A DNA stretch of 64,000 nt, taken from Acheta domesticus (lineage: Eukaryota; Arthropoda; Insecta; Orthoptera; Gryllidae). Positions 26,577 to 37,345 of this stretch are shown piece after piece (the stretch's first letter is position 1; each line of letters starts with the position of its first letter). The DNA lies in the NCBI GenBank assembly GCA_031308135.1, contig JAHLJT010009355.1:6385217-6449216 (forward strand), given 5' to 3'. The notes under the pieces are model-generated. The model did not search any database, was not told where the DNA came from, and saw only the letters and a list, made by a program, of their open reading frames with translations. Both the position numbers and the translations under genes were made by a program.

Positions 26577-26850
26577 GCACGGAGAGGATAGGGGGAGGGG
26601 AGAGTTGAGGAGGGGAGGGGGAGAGCAGGGTTGGGGAGGAGAGGGAGGAGGGAAAGGATGGGGCGGGAAGGGGTGGAGTGGATGGGTGGAGAAGAGGGGA
26701 GGAGGGGTGGGAAAGGGGAGGAGTAGATGGGAGATGGGGTGGGGAGAGGAGGGGAGGGTGGGGAGAGGAGGGGAGGGTGGGGAGAGGAGGGGGAGAGGAG
26801 GGTGGGGAGAGGAGGAGAGGGGAGGGGGAGGCGAAGAGAGGCGGGGGAGG
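26577..26850. repeat. Polypurine tract with ~20-bp tandem units
   Basis: About 270 bases with almost only G and A on the plus strand. They include repeated GGGGAGAGGAGGGGAGGGTG units near 26740-26800. It is a candidate for triplex (H-DNA) or G-quadruplex structure. The long minus-strand Pro/Ser/Leu frames here are artefacts of the pyrimidine strand lacking stops. Confidence 0.85.
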
Positions 26851-26989
26851 CAAGGAGCCAAGCCGCCTCAAGCGCCTCGTCTGCGCAGTAATTAACCCTC
26901 TCGGCTAGTCGGGGGGAGCGTCGGAAGGGATGGCGAACAGCGGCGGTGAATGCGAGTCTGCATTGTGGTGGGTGAATCGGCATTGTGGA

Positions 26990-28557
26990 ATTAAAGATAC
27001 GGCCGTGATCAAATAAAGCTAATTCTTATGATGTTCAATTACCAAGGACAAACATGTTTGACCACACTGTCACTTGTATAAAGTAGTGCCGTTTCAAACG
27101 CACATATTTTCTCGTATTATTCGTGACATAACACCAGTAATTTTCAATGTTTATTCTTCATTAGTACTTTAGCCATCTCTGGGCAACTCTTCACCAAATA
27201 AATCGCCGAAAATGCGACACAAAATTGATAGCTTTAATTTTTGGAAATACCAAAGTTTAAATAAAAATGGTCCCGATTCTATAGCATTAAGTGCATTGTA
27301 TTCGATTACTCCAAGAAGTTAAAATAAAAAAGACACCATTACAGACAAAATATGTAAACGGGTTTTGGTGCATAATTGAAATACATAATACATTTCTCAT
27401 CTATCACAATTCCACGGATTTTCTGAGAGTAGTATCTTAAGGATTTCCTTGGTAAATTCTTCCTCTTTTTCTGAAAAAAATAATCCTGAATACAAATAAT
27501 CTTATTCTATTAAGTCGTTGTCATTGTTGATCGTAGTCAGGTTTTCTCTCTTTGTATGGTGGTGAAAAAGCGCTCTACGGACTAACGATCGGATGAACGA
27601 AAGGTCTGTCAAACGGACAGAAAGACAGATAGACCGACAGGTGAACAGACCGACAGATGGACAAGTAGATAAAATAAATAATAATATTTATATATTATTG
27701 TTTATCTGACTAAAAACCTTTCATATTACATCATTCCATAGATATATCAATTTCAACATAAAGTAGTCTTATGTTGACATCGTTTTTTAAGAAAAACGTC
27801 TTCTTGAGATACAAAACTTGCGAATAAATATGACTTCACGATGTTAGGATATAATCTTAGTTTATAAATGTGCGAATTTAACCTTTGAACTTTTCTCGGA
27901 GAAGAAAACAGACAAATATTCTCAGGCCATTTAATAGTTCACACAGTTTCTTCATCAATTCTTACTTTGTCTCTTTCCAAATAGTTTTCTAAAAGCTCTC
28001 CTTCCGGTCTTGTGATCACTCCAGTCAATCAATATAAAATATTTGACCTTTGAGTTGAATGCATTCAATGAAATAATGCACACGACTGAGCATTAAATAA
28101 CGTCGCCAATTTTTTACTCGAAAAGACACAGCTTAAAAGTACGGAAAATGTTACCTCTTTTCATGTAGACATGCCCATCAGCACCCTACATTTACCTGAC
28201 CAATTATATTATTCAATTAGTCTTTGATCTCTGATTAAAAGTGGAAGTGATTCTTAGATTTTGGTAAAAAAATATGTTGACATTCATTCTGCCAACTTTT
28301 CAACTACACTTTGAACATCTCTGAGGGCTACACTGATCATGACACTGATGAGACAACAACCTCAAAGCAAGAAAAATAGATAAAAATATTTGAAAGATAT
28401 AGATAAAAACAGATACAATTCTCAACAACAACAAATTTTGAACATATAACCATGAACCTGAAATACTCGTAAGTAGTATTAGTTTGTGTCATTCTATGTA
28501 GGCATGTCTGCAGAAGGCATGTGTGTACTATTCTATACAACTAAAACCCAAGCAATT
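26990..28557. other. AT-rich non-coding stretch
   Basis: Contains a GACA-rich degenerate simple repeat at about 27609-27665 (GACAGA, GACAGG and GACAGATGGACA words). Otherwise no feature was identified. Confidence 0.5.
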
Positions 28558-28570
28558 TATACACAGTGTA

Positions 28571-29057
28571 ACCGACGTAGGTGACTCTGGCCATCCACCG
28601 ATGTCACCCCAGCGCCTATGACAGGGAGGTCCTAGGGTTCAAGTCCCGACAATGCCAGGATTTTAGACACTAGCTAGATACCTAGGTCGAATAAGCGGCC
28701 GGCTGCTCTAATCAGTAGTTTTCCATGGTTTCTCCGATGATCACTTGGCAAATGCTGGAAAAGTACCCTAACAAATGGGCAACGGACCGCGCCTCTTCCT
28801 TGTCTTATCCTAATCCCTTCCACTCACACTACCACACATGCCGGGAGACCTGTCGGGAGCTTTGATATTGTGTGGTGCGTTGTCCCGTTGGGAGAGATAC
28901 CTGGCTGTGTAAAACCTCGCACTTGTCGGTCGGCGCGAGATCTCAGTATCCAGCGGGGGAAGATCCTCGCACTTCCCGACGAAAAAACATGCACTACACT
29001 TATGAATCTAATGACCTCAGCAGTTGACGCGACCGGAAACACGAAATGATCAATCAA
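28571..29057 (+). mobile_element. SINE copy D
   Basis: A family member running head to tail on the plus strand. The B box GGTTCAAGTCC is at 28636-28646 and a degenerate A-box region (CTCTGGCCATCCAC) lies about 45 bp upstream. The tail is GATCAATCAAT. A probable 13-bp target duplication (11 of 13 match) is at 28558-28570 and 29058-29070. It sits about 100 bp from the Penelope-like element. Confidence 0.9.
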
Positions 29058-29167
29058 TATATGCAGTGTAGTTTCATTCCCTGAGAATATTAATAAAAAT
29101 TCAAGACACATCGAAGTGAAGGTGATTAATAAAGTGATTACATTTTCAAACGGACATATGACTCAAT

Positions 29168-29457
29168 GTTTTCTTCCGGGCTAGGTGGCCATGGTCTATT
29201 GGACATTATACTTCCAAACGTTTCGTCCGTAACTGCGACGGACATCTTCAGTGGCGATATGGTTTTGGACGAAGATTCCACGTCGATGGTTCCCCGATGA
29301 TAGATGGAGCCGCCCGGTCTGCGGGGATATTCGTACCAGCGGGACTGTGGTGGGGGCCGACTTTGATAGGCTCGGATCGAGCGATGTGGCGGAGACGCTT
29401 GTTGCGTGTTCGTGACTGTTATTTTGCGTACCTACGCGACTACTGTCACGTGTTTGT
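29168..29457. repeat. Left terminal inverted repeat of the Penelope-like element
   Basis: An inverted copy of 31502-31791 with only a handful of differences visible by eye. In element (minus-strand) terms this is the 3' repeat, and the endonuclease reading frame runs into it. Confidence 0.95.
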
Positions 29458-30253
29458 TTATAAAAAGGTTTAGGTTTTGTTTGGCGGATAACGGGGATCC
29501 AAACTGGATTAATTTTTACTCCCTCCTCCTTTCTATTAAAATTCCGGGGATGTTTGAGAATTTCAATAGCTTCACGGTGTAATCTTGCCTGGTAGTGAGC
29601 TGTGGTGGCTAAAACATCCACGTCCCCGAATATTATGTTATGTTCACGGCCAGAGAAAGCTACTGCCGACTTTTCAATGTAGCCAAAACGGCAGTTCCGC
29701 TTGTGTTCTGAAAGCCTGGTGTTAATGTTCCGTTGTGTAGTGCCAATGTATACAGCGCCACAGGAACATGGGATTCTATAGACCCCTGCTGTTGTTAATG
29801 GATCCCTTCTGTCCTTGGCAGATCGAAATACGTTTCGAAGTTGTGAAGTGGGTTTGAAAATGGTTTTTACGTTGTGTTTTTGTAGTACTTTCCCTATACG
29901 GTCCGTGATGTTCTTCACATAAGGCAGGGTTACTTTCAATGTTTGGGTGGCATTTGTTTTAGTGCGTGAAGTTTTCTTTGGATGGAGTGCTCTCTTGACT
30001 TCTGTGGCAGAGTATCCGTTGGGCTGCAGAGCTCTGTTGAGATGACTTAATTCCTCGGGTAAACTGTCCTTTTCACATATCCGTGTTGCACGATTAACTA
30101 GACTTTTTATCATAGCTCTCTTCTGACTTGGGTGGTGATTAGACATTTTATTTAGATATCTGTGTGAGTGGGTTTCCGGTACACAGTGTGACTCAGTGAT
30201 CCATCTGCATTCTTGGTGACAAGTACATCTAAGAAGGCCAGCTTGTCGGCCCG
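29196..30253 (-). pseudogene. Reverse transcriptase thumb/linker and GIY-YIG endonuclease (Penelope-like)
   Basis: After the stop the frame continues to about 30157, where a second small frameshift (near TTTAGATATCTGTG) moves it again. The largest open piece then runs from 30146 to 29196, 316 codons. It carries SNHHPSQKRA at its start, the usual block after the polymerase domain. A GIY-YIG nuclease core follows at about 29700-29795 (GVYRIPCSCGAVYIG, with the two-Cys insertion typical of Penelope-like nucleases). Downstream come LSEHKRNCR, HREAIEILKHP and NFNRKEEG, the expected Arg, Glu and Asn positions of the family. The nuclease nicks target DNA to prime reverse transcription. The last ~90 codons translate the terminal repeat and are probably not functional protein. 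Confidence 0.93.
29220..29251 (-). ncRNA. Hammerhead-like motif in the left terminal repeat
   Basis: The inverted copy of the motif at 31708-31739, here on the minus strand and therefore sense with respect to the element's gene. The same core, stem and GAAAC are conserved, and the same doubts apply. Confidence 0.45.
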
Positions 30254-30509
30254 TTACTTTTCCATTGTGAATTGAATGCGAGGATGGATTCTGCTGAGAT
30301 GGTCGAGGAAATCGTTGAGGGTGTCATCTCCGTGGTTCCATACAACAAATGTGTCGTCAACATACCGAAACCAACATTTAGGTTTAAGAGGTGCGGTGTT
30401 CAGCGCTGAAGTTTCAAAACTTTCCATGTATAAATTGGCGACGACCGGACTAAGGGGATTACCCATCGCGACCCCGTCATTTTGTTCATAAAATTCTCCA
30501 TTCCATAGA
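30254..30509 (-). pseudogene. Reverse transcriptase, catalytic part
   Basis: This frame continues the polymerase after the frameshift. It holds motif B (DGVAMGNPLSP) and the catalytic YVDD at about 30353-30364, so both active-site aspartates of motif C remain. It ends at an in-frame TAA at 30254-30256. The codons beyond continue the family sequence (the block containing AFLDVLVTKN), so the stop is a point mutation, not the natural end. It lies between the N-terminal segment upstream and the thumb/endonuclease segment downstream. Confidence 0.93.
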
Positions 30510-31473
30510 AAGTATGTGGTGGTGAGTACAGTTTAAACAAAGCTGTAATGTCATTCGGAAATATATCTTGGAGTAATGACATAGTTTCATTCACTGGTAC
30601 CATTGTGAAGAGTGAATCGACATCAAAGCTGATGAGGATGTCCTCAGGCTGCAATGTAAGTGATTTTAGTTTCTCAATGAAGTGCATTGAATCTCTGATG
30701 TACGTGGTAGTTTGACCGATGTGCAGTTTCAATAAGTTGCAGAGATATTTGGAGACGGTGTAGGTAGGAGAGCCAATAGTGCTAACAATAGGTCGTAACG
30801 GTACCTCTGGTTTGTGTATCTTCGGCAGTTCGTATAGTCTCGGTGGTAATGCTTCTGATATCCTGATAGAACGTTGTTTTTCTTCAGGGATTGACGAGTC
30901 CTTGACCAGTTGGTTGGTTCGGCGAAGTATTCTTTCAGTGGGATCTCGAGGTAGCTTGGTGTAGGTCTGTGGATCCAAAATGTCCTGCACCTTCTTCCGG
31001 TAGTCAGATGTGCTGATGACGACTGTTGCATAACCTTTGTCTGCCGAAAGTATAAGGATGTCTTTGTTGCTGTTTAAATTCTTCAAGGCTGTCTTCTCTG
31101 TAGCAGTGAGATTGCTCTTGGGAGGTTTGGCCCTGTGTAAAATTCTCGAAGTATCTCTCCGGATCTCCTCTGCTGCATCAGTTGGTAGGGATCGTATCCC
31201 AGACTCGATATTGGAGATAATTTCTTCAACTGGTATTGTAGAAGGGGTCACTGCAAAGTTCGTTCCCTTGGAGAGAACTGCTATTTCACCTGTGGACAGT
31301 TGGTGGTCTGATAGGTTGATGACCGTATGTTTCATATTCAACAGTGATGTTGGTTTGGTAGACACTGACAATCTATCATATTTCTGCATCTGTTTCTTGG
31401 TCAAGTAGGACCGTTTCGTCATCATGGAGTTGTATGTGATCTGATCAGCTCTGTCCCAATCTTGAAACTGCAT
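30510..31473 (-). pseudogene. Reverse transcriptase, N-terminal part (Penelope-like)
   Basis: In element orientation the gene probably starts at the Met at 31473, just inside the terminal repeat, because upstream codons only translate the repeat. The first part is the N-terminal region typical of the family, with a DKGYATVV block and then YELPKIHKPEVPLRPIVS, a conserved Penelope reverse transcriptase motif. The catalytic motif A (FDVDSLFTMVP, aspartate included) follows at about 30606-30638. Near 30505-30515 the frame shifts, and the next conserved block (DGVAMGNPLSP) is in another frame. The enzyme would copy element RNA at the target site. This copy cannot make it in one piece. The first active-site aspartate is intact. 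Confidence 0.93.
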
Positions 31474-31501
31474 TTCGTTGCTGATCTGAGATAGGTTGAT
31501 G

Positions 31502-31791
31502 ACAAACACGTGACAGTAGTCGCGTAGGTACGCAAAATAACAGTCACGAACACGCAACAAGCGTCTCCGCCACATCGCTCGATCCGAGCCTATCAAAGCC
31601 GGCCCCCACCACAGTCCCGCTGGTACGAATATCCCCGCAGACCGGGCGGCTCCATGTATCATCGGGGAACCATCGACGTGGAATCTTCGTCCAAAACCAC
31701 ATCGCCACTGAAGATGTCCGTCGCAGTTACGGACGAAACGTTTGGAAGTATAATGTCCAATAGACCACGGCCACCTAGCCCGGAAGAAAAC
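31502..31791. repeat. Right terminal inverted repeat of the Penelope-like element
   Basis: The inverted partner of 29168-29457. It lies upstream of the reverse transcriptase start in element orientation and probably carries its promoter function, as known for Penelope terminal repeats. An open frame reads through it, but this is not part of the conserved protein. Confidence 0.95.
31708..31739 (+). ncRNA. Hammerhead-like motif in the right terminal repeat
   Basis: CTGAAGA (fits the CUGANGA core) at 31708-31714 is followed by a 6-bp perfect stem GTCCGT/ACGGAC (31716-31721 with 31729-31734) and GAAAC at 31735-31739. Hammerhead ribozyme motifs are known in Penelope terminal repeats. One extra base lies between core and stem, and I could not find a convincing stem I, so activity is doubtful. 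Confidence 0.45.
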
Positions 31792-31842
31792 TGAGTACAA
31801 CTCCGGCCGTGAAAGCCTACATTGTTATATGGACGTATGACT

Positions 31843-33390
31843 GTTAGAGACCTTTGGATACATAAACAGAATATAGTATTGAGATGAACCGTGTCATTTA
31901 AATGAGATTATTTTCATTTTCTTAATAAAAATACAAATTATAAGTAAAAATAGTTTCGTAATATAATATTAGAAGCCATAACAAAGGGATTAGAGCGACG
32001 TGAAAAAGTTATATAAAATAATTAAAATATTTAAAATAAAAGTTAAGAGGTGTGTAGATTGCTGTTGGTCGTGAGATAATGCAGATGTATAGCAATGATA
32101 TGTATGTAGCTTGTGATGGGAGGTCAGACGCATAGATGCGAATAGTTGTAAAATGCACTAATGAATAGTCGCTTGTTATGAATAATGAGTTTTATGTTAA
32201 ATCGATTTATGATAGATCAGTTAGTAAGGGAAATTGAGAAAGAAAATGCATAGTCCTATAGCAGTAATTGAATTTTAGTTCGGAGAAAGAAAACGGAAAA
32301 TTAAAAGAACTTTCGAGTGTGGAAAAGAATGGAGCATGCTGTAAGGAAGATTCAAGTGGTCGAGTGATCCGGACGTCTCCAAGGGTGCAGCACAACCTCT
32401 AGAAAGGAAGTGAAAATTCAAAAAAGAAAAAGTAGTTTCAAGTAATCTTCAAGGCCATTAAAAGTCTTAAAAGCTAAGAGAAATAATAGAAAAATCAAAT
32501 AATAAATAGCGCAAAAAAATATTTTAAATTTCCAAACTAGCGCACATATCCGGGCACGTGAGAAGGATGAGGGATTGTTGTTGTGAATAAAGTGTGAATG
32601 TGATTAACTATTTGTTTGTATTGTTTTATAATGTGTTTTGAGTAAATGTTTATGTTTGTTTATCCAAGGAAAAATCTGAAAATATTTCAGTAAATAAAGA
32701 GTGGGGCATTTTTGCACTTCTGCAAAAAGCATAAATTCCATGTTCTTATTGAAAACGAAATATTACCCAAAATATTTAAATCAATCTAAATTTCCCCAGT
32801 ATAAAGAATTCTACCAGCCGGTAACTCGTACGAACGGTGGATTTTCAGGCCCATTTATTTTAAGTAATCAGTTAAATGAACCCTGAGATAAATAGAAGCA
32901 TTTTTAGCACGGGTGTAATAACATTTTGTATAGAAATAAAAATCTGAGGTAGCCAATAACATTATTAAAAAATATAAAGAATAAATGAAAATTAAGTAAA
33001 GAGAAATTGAAATAGGTGATTTCAATAAATTTCTAATAAAATAAAATAAAAAAGAAAGAAATATATCAATATATATAAGAAACATATTTATTCATCTTAA
33101 TGTGGTGCTAGGTAATTTCTATAAATAACTGTATTTAAGAACTTTAGAGAGTGTAAGTTCATATTATCTTCATCAAATTACTTACAGGCAAATTACTTAC
33201 TTGCAGGCAGGCTTATAGACAATTACTTACTTTACTTACAGGCACTCAAATTACTTACTAGTTCTCAGGTGCACTAAAATTTTAATTTCCGAATATGTAT
33301 TTTTCAGTATTCTAGATGTTGTTTTCGTATATATGGAATTGTTTTATTATATTTTTATTGATTTCTAATGCGTATGATTCCCTGAGCATT
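31843..33390. other. AT-rich non-coding stretch
   Basis: Short open frames only. A small array of TTACTTAC/CAGGC words lies at about 33176-33260. Nothing else was found. Confidence 0.5.
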
Positions 33391-33404
33391 ACAAATTTCA
33401 CCGA

Positions 33405-33819
33405 TTGATTGATAAGTGATTTCGCGCGCGTCAACTGCTCATGTCATTAGTCCCGTAAGTGTAGCGCTTGCTTTTATTATGAGGGGTCTCCCGACATGTA
33501 TAGTGGTGTTGTGCACGAGTGTCTTTGTAAGTAAGGGTTAAGTAAGGACAAGGAAGGGGAACGAAAGATAACGGTCGATAGATGGCTCTTTTGTTAGGGT
33601 ACTGTTTTCAATATTTGCCTGATGTTGATCTGATAAACCACGGAAAACTACCGTTCAGAGCAGCCGGCCGCTCGAATTCTCCTGTCGACTTCAGCTGAAG
33701 TCAACCAACTGTGTAGCTAGTGTCGAAAGACCAGCCACTGTCGGAATTAGGACCACAGGATCTTCCGGTCAGAGGCACTGCAGTGACATCAGTTCATACC
33801 CTGAGCCACCTTTGCCCAT
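33405..33819 (-). mobile_element. SINE copy E, internally deleted
   Basis: A minus-strand copy with a short (AATC) tail at the left and a degenerate head at the right (A-box region GGTGGCTCAGG). About 160 bp of the middle, including the CACCGCCCCAGCC block, is missing at about 33485. A probable 14-bp target duplication matches at 12 positions (33391-33404 and 33820-33833). Confidence 0.88.
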
Positions 33820-33850
33820 ACAACTTTAACCGAATGTTGTGTCCGTTTGA

Positions 33851-34174
33851 TTGATTGATTTCGTGTTTCCGGGCGCGTCAACTACGTAGGTCATTAGTCC
33901 CGTAAGTGTAGTGCGTGCATTTTTCTCGAGGAGGTGGCGATGATCTTTTCCCCGCCGGATGGCGAGATCTGGCGCCGACCTACCGTCGACTAGCGGGGTT
34001 TTCCCCTCAACCAGGTATCTCCCACCAGTGAGGCACCGCCCGAGCCGGAACAAGCTGTAAGCTCCCCACCGGTCTCCCGGCATGTGTGGTAGTGCAGTGC
34101 ATGTTAGTGTAAGTGTGTGTGTGTGTGTGCGTGTGCGTGTGTGTGCGTGTGCGTGTGTGTGCGTGTGCGTGTGT

Positions 34175-34214
<40 letters not shown>

Positions 34215-34447
34215 AATAAGGAAGAGGAAGGAAAGATCACAAGCGACCCGTGGTCTGTTTGTTAGGGTACTGCTCCAACATTCGCCTGGTGTTTATTGGT
34301 TTATCGGATAAGAGCAGCCGGCCGCTAGAATTCTCCTCCAGACAGCGACTGAATTAGACCTAGCTGACAAGCTAGTGACGAAAATCCTGCCGCCATCGGG
34401 ACTCGAACCTAGGACCTCCCGGTCCGAGGGACTGCAGTGACTGCAGG
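33851..34447 (-). mobile_element. SINE copy F, 5'-truncated, with expanded GT tract
   Basis: Inserted right next to copy E and flanked by a perfect 13-bp target duplication, TGTGTCCGTTTGA (33838-33850 and 34448-34460). The minus-strand head stops just after the B box (GGTTCGAGTCCCGATGGCGG). The A box is therefore absent, as expected from incomplete target-primed reverse transcription. The internal GT region has expanded to about 100 bp. Confidence 0.95.
34113..34213. repeat. Compound (GT)n(GC) microsatellite inside SINE copy F
   Basis: A higher-order array of GTGTGTGCGTGTGC words in the centre, flanked by pure GT. It grew from the short GT run present in other copies of the family. Confidence 0.95.
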
Positions 34448-34460
34448 TGTGTCCGTTTGA

Positions 34461-35020
34461 GGATCGTTTCGTTCACTGCGCGAGTGCAGTCCGAAGCGGT
34501 GGTGGAGGGGTGGGGATATTGAGCCAGCGGGGGGGGGGTCCGCTGTGTGGCTGGCTTGGAATCCGCTCGCAGCCGTTGCCCCTTCGCCTTCCGCCCGCTC
34601 CCCTGGAGACGTGTTCGCGGGACGAGGGCCCAGACAGAAGACAACACGAGGATGTTTTGGTGAAGCAGCTCTGAGAAAGAAATATTGGGAAATAAACCCG
34701 ACCGTAGGTTTCTCTCAAAATAGTGTTTTGATTAATATTTTAACTTCTCATTACTATTATTATTATTGTACTTTATTATTATATTTCCTTTTTTCATTAT
34801 TATTATTATTATTATTAGCATCAACATCATTATTATTTTTATTACTAAACTGTACGGTTGAATACTTGTGTCTTCAATATTACTTCCTCAAGGATTACGC
34901 ACAGAAACTGACATTTCCTGTACTGTTAACTGTGAAGTGAAAAAACACATTCCTTAAATATTTTTTGGTGTTCAAGACCCAAGACTTTAAAAATTATATC
35001 TACCCGCCATCTGTACCCCT
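34461..35020. other. Mixed stretch: GC-rich then (ATT)-rich
   Basis: A GC-rich part (34480-34640, with a G8 run near 34531) has open frames without domains. An imperfect (ATT)n simple repeat at about 34745-34850 follows. No gene is supported. Confidence 0.4.
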
Positions 35021-35029
35021 TCGAATTCT

Positions 35030-35400
35030 GCGTGGACGTTTCCACTTAGTGAAATTCATTGTGAAAGGCGATCGAAAACTAGCCGGGCGAGTAGGAGTGC
35101 GCGTGGGCGGGTTGCCGGGCGCGTGGGCGAGAGAATCCAAGCTCAGCAGGCGGTGCAGTGGGACGTTTGTGGGAGGCCCTTCGTGGAAGCGGCGGTCCCC
35201 GCGGTTCCACTGCGGCGAAAGCAAGGGGCGACACTGCGAGGAGGCGCCCCGAGAGAAGGGAAAGTTGCGGGCGTTTGCGGAATGGCGTCGCCCCCAAAGA
35301 CCGAAACCCCGGGGGGCCAAGCACTCGCCCCCAGCCAAATAGGGGCGGGGTGTGGATGTTTCCACTTTAGGTCTGTGATGCGGAAAGGGAAGGTCAGATT
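35030..35400. other. GC-rich island
   Basis: A CpG-rich block with several overlapping open frames on both strands and no recognisable domain. A TTCCACTT word occurs near both ends. It could be regulatory or contain an untranslated exon. Confidence 0.35.
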
Positions 35401-35423
35401 CGCCAGGATTTTAGGATTCAGAT

Positions 35424-35502
35424 CATAATATATGTATGTATTTATGTACTCTGTATGTATTTATGTACGTATGTATATATGTTAGTATGTATGTGTGTAT
35501 AT
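35424..35502. repeat. Degenerate (TATG)n/(TATT)n simple repeat
   Basis: Imperfect tetranucleotide repeat of TATGTATG and TATTTATG words. Confidence 0.85.
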
Positions 35503-37140
35503 ACGAGGGTTGGGGTAGAAGATGTGGCAACTATTTTTTTTGTGAGAATATGAGTAGGGATGGAAAATTTTAAATATACCCATAAAAGGACAAGGTATAA
35601 ACTAAGTGCTTGGACATCTATCAACACACAAACATTGAATTTGTTATATTTTAGTCGTGGCTCATGGTTTTCTAAATGGAGAAGGCTGCAAATGTTCAAT
35701 TGCTTGGGGGGGGTCCTTCAATTCAGAGGGCAGTGCTAGGTTTTCATTTATAGGTACCCCAGGGGAGATCTGTTCTTTGACACAGTTTTATCTAGATATT
35801 TGATTGGGACTTAGCTTTTAAACAGTATTGTATTTCTAAGCACTATTTCTTCCGATACATATATAAGGGAGAAGCGCCCCTTGAGCGATTTTGAACTACT
35901 AGTTGAAACTCAGCGCTACTCACTGAGCTGCATTGTAATGCTATCTGGTGAGCACTCCCTTTACACGCCAGGCCCCACTGCTCTGCCCACGCTTGAAGGC
36001 TGCCAGGCGGCAGCCTTCGTTCGCCCATAAGCCCGTGCAGTGAATTCATGACGTCACCCCTCGTCGTTTTACACAGGCCTTATGACGGAACGAAGTGGGA
36101 GCCTAATGCTTTTCTCTTCCCTATCAACAGCTTCAAATGCGTTACGGACAGCCGTCAAGAAACCGACAAAGAAAATTTTTGATATGATTGTTATATAATA
36201 TTACTCAGAAATCCATTATTAATAAATATGTTCATTTACAAATATATTTGTAAATTTCTTTTAGGAGGCGATTTTGAGAGGGGAGGCTCCGCCTTATAGT
36301 CTATAATGACGAACCGCGCCTGTCATATTTATTAAGGTATTTGAAATGACCGTACTAGTTTCATGTTCCAGGGCATTTTAGAGAATACGACTTCACAAAT
36401 TCGAAAAGCATTACATACCCGTTCTAAAGGCCTGATTAGGCAGATTTCTCGATTACCGCATATCACATTGTTCCACACACTCACAAGTCGTCACGTGCGT
36501 TGCTGATCACTGGTTGCTGCGAATCTTTGCAGAAACTCTCTCGTGCGCATCTCGCGGCTGTCCGGTATAGAAGGGGATTATTCCATGAGCTTTCACCAAT
36601 TCCCTGTGGAATTCTCGAGCATTCCTTTCATGGTGAACGGCTCTCTTGGAGTAAGAGCGCTGTTGGAAACATGTTACATTCACCTCGCACGGCTGGTAGA
36701 CGGACAACTGATTTCAAGATGCTCTCTGTGCTAAATTGCGACTGTTCTAACGAAATCTGTTTCTGAGGCAAAAATAGTAAAGAAATTTCGTATTACTAAT
36801 ATTATAATAAATATCTTGCTGTGTATGTGAGTGTGTGTTTTTTTATCACCGAAAGAGAATCAGCTTGTATATTAGGAGTATTTAATGCCATCCCGACAAC
36901 GGAAAAATAATGTATTATAGCTGTTACTCACTTCCACCATCAAATATTTGTATACTTAAACATTAAAAAATAAAACTTCATCAATGAAAAGGTCCTGGAA
37001 TGAGCCTTCGTACAACTACCTTTCCAAGCAACAAATACAACTAAGAAACAATATTAGAAGACTAACCTGACTCCATCATTTGGAAAAGGTTTTCGTCATC
37101 AGAATATCCAGCAGGTTGTCCTCTTTCCACGGGTTATTTT
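35503..37140. other. Non-coding stretch
   Basis: Begins with TACGAGGGTTGGGG, faintly like a mariner inverted end, but no partner end was found. The rest shows no supported gene or element. Confidence 0.35.
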
Positions 37141-37144
37141 CTCC

Positions 37145-37345
37145 GGGTCTTTTCCTCTACATCTGAGCGGCGGGGCTCCCTTCGCTTTCAAATTCAAATG
37201 AAGCCGCGTTTTATTGTTTTCCATAACTTCCTCCTGCGGAACCCTAGGGGACGGAGGCGGCTCGCTCAAAATGCATTCGCTGGAAGGGGGGCCGGCCCCG
37301 CCCGCCGCCGATTTAAATATAAATTGAATAAAGCGGCCTAAGCCA
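37145..37345. promoter_or_regulatory. GC-rich island with homeodomain/ETS/TEAD-like words
   Basis: GC-rich flanks surround TTTTATTGTTTTCCATAACT (CDX/HOX-like) and TTCCTCC, then AATGCATTC. No coding signal is seen. A candidate enhancer by motif content only. Confidence 0.25.

Larger units (their letters stand above)
29164..31830 (-). mobile_element. Penelope-like retroelement with inverted terminal repeats
   Basis: The unit is about 2.67 kb. It is bounded by a 12-bp target duplication matching at 11 positions (GGACATATGACT at 29152-29163, GGACGTATGACT at 31831-31842). It has inverted terminal repeats of about 290 bp at 29168-29457 and 31502-31791. The right side carries about 40 extra bases outside the repeat, like the tail extensions known in Penelope insertions. 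Between the repeats lies one minus-strand gene: a reverse transcriptase followed by a GIY-YIG endonuclease, the combination that defines endonuclease-bearing Penelope-like elements. The terminal repeats differ at only a few positions, which points to a fairly recent insertion, yet the gene is broken by two frameshifts and a stop. Confidence 0.95.

Noticed and set aside
31474..31800. N-terminal extension of the Penelope reverse transcriptase
   Set aside because: These codons translate the terminal inverted repeat. The inverted copy at the other end shows the sequence is not protein-coding by selection.
35503..35700. Mariner element
   Set aside because: Only a short CGAGGGTT-like start is present. 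No inverted partner end or transposase remnant was found.
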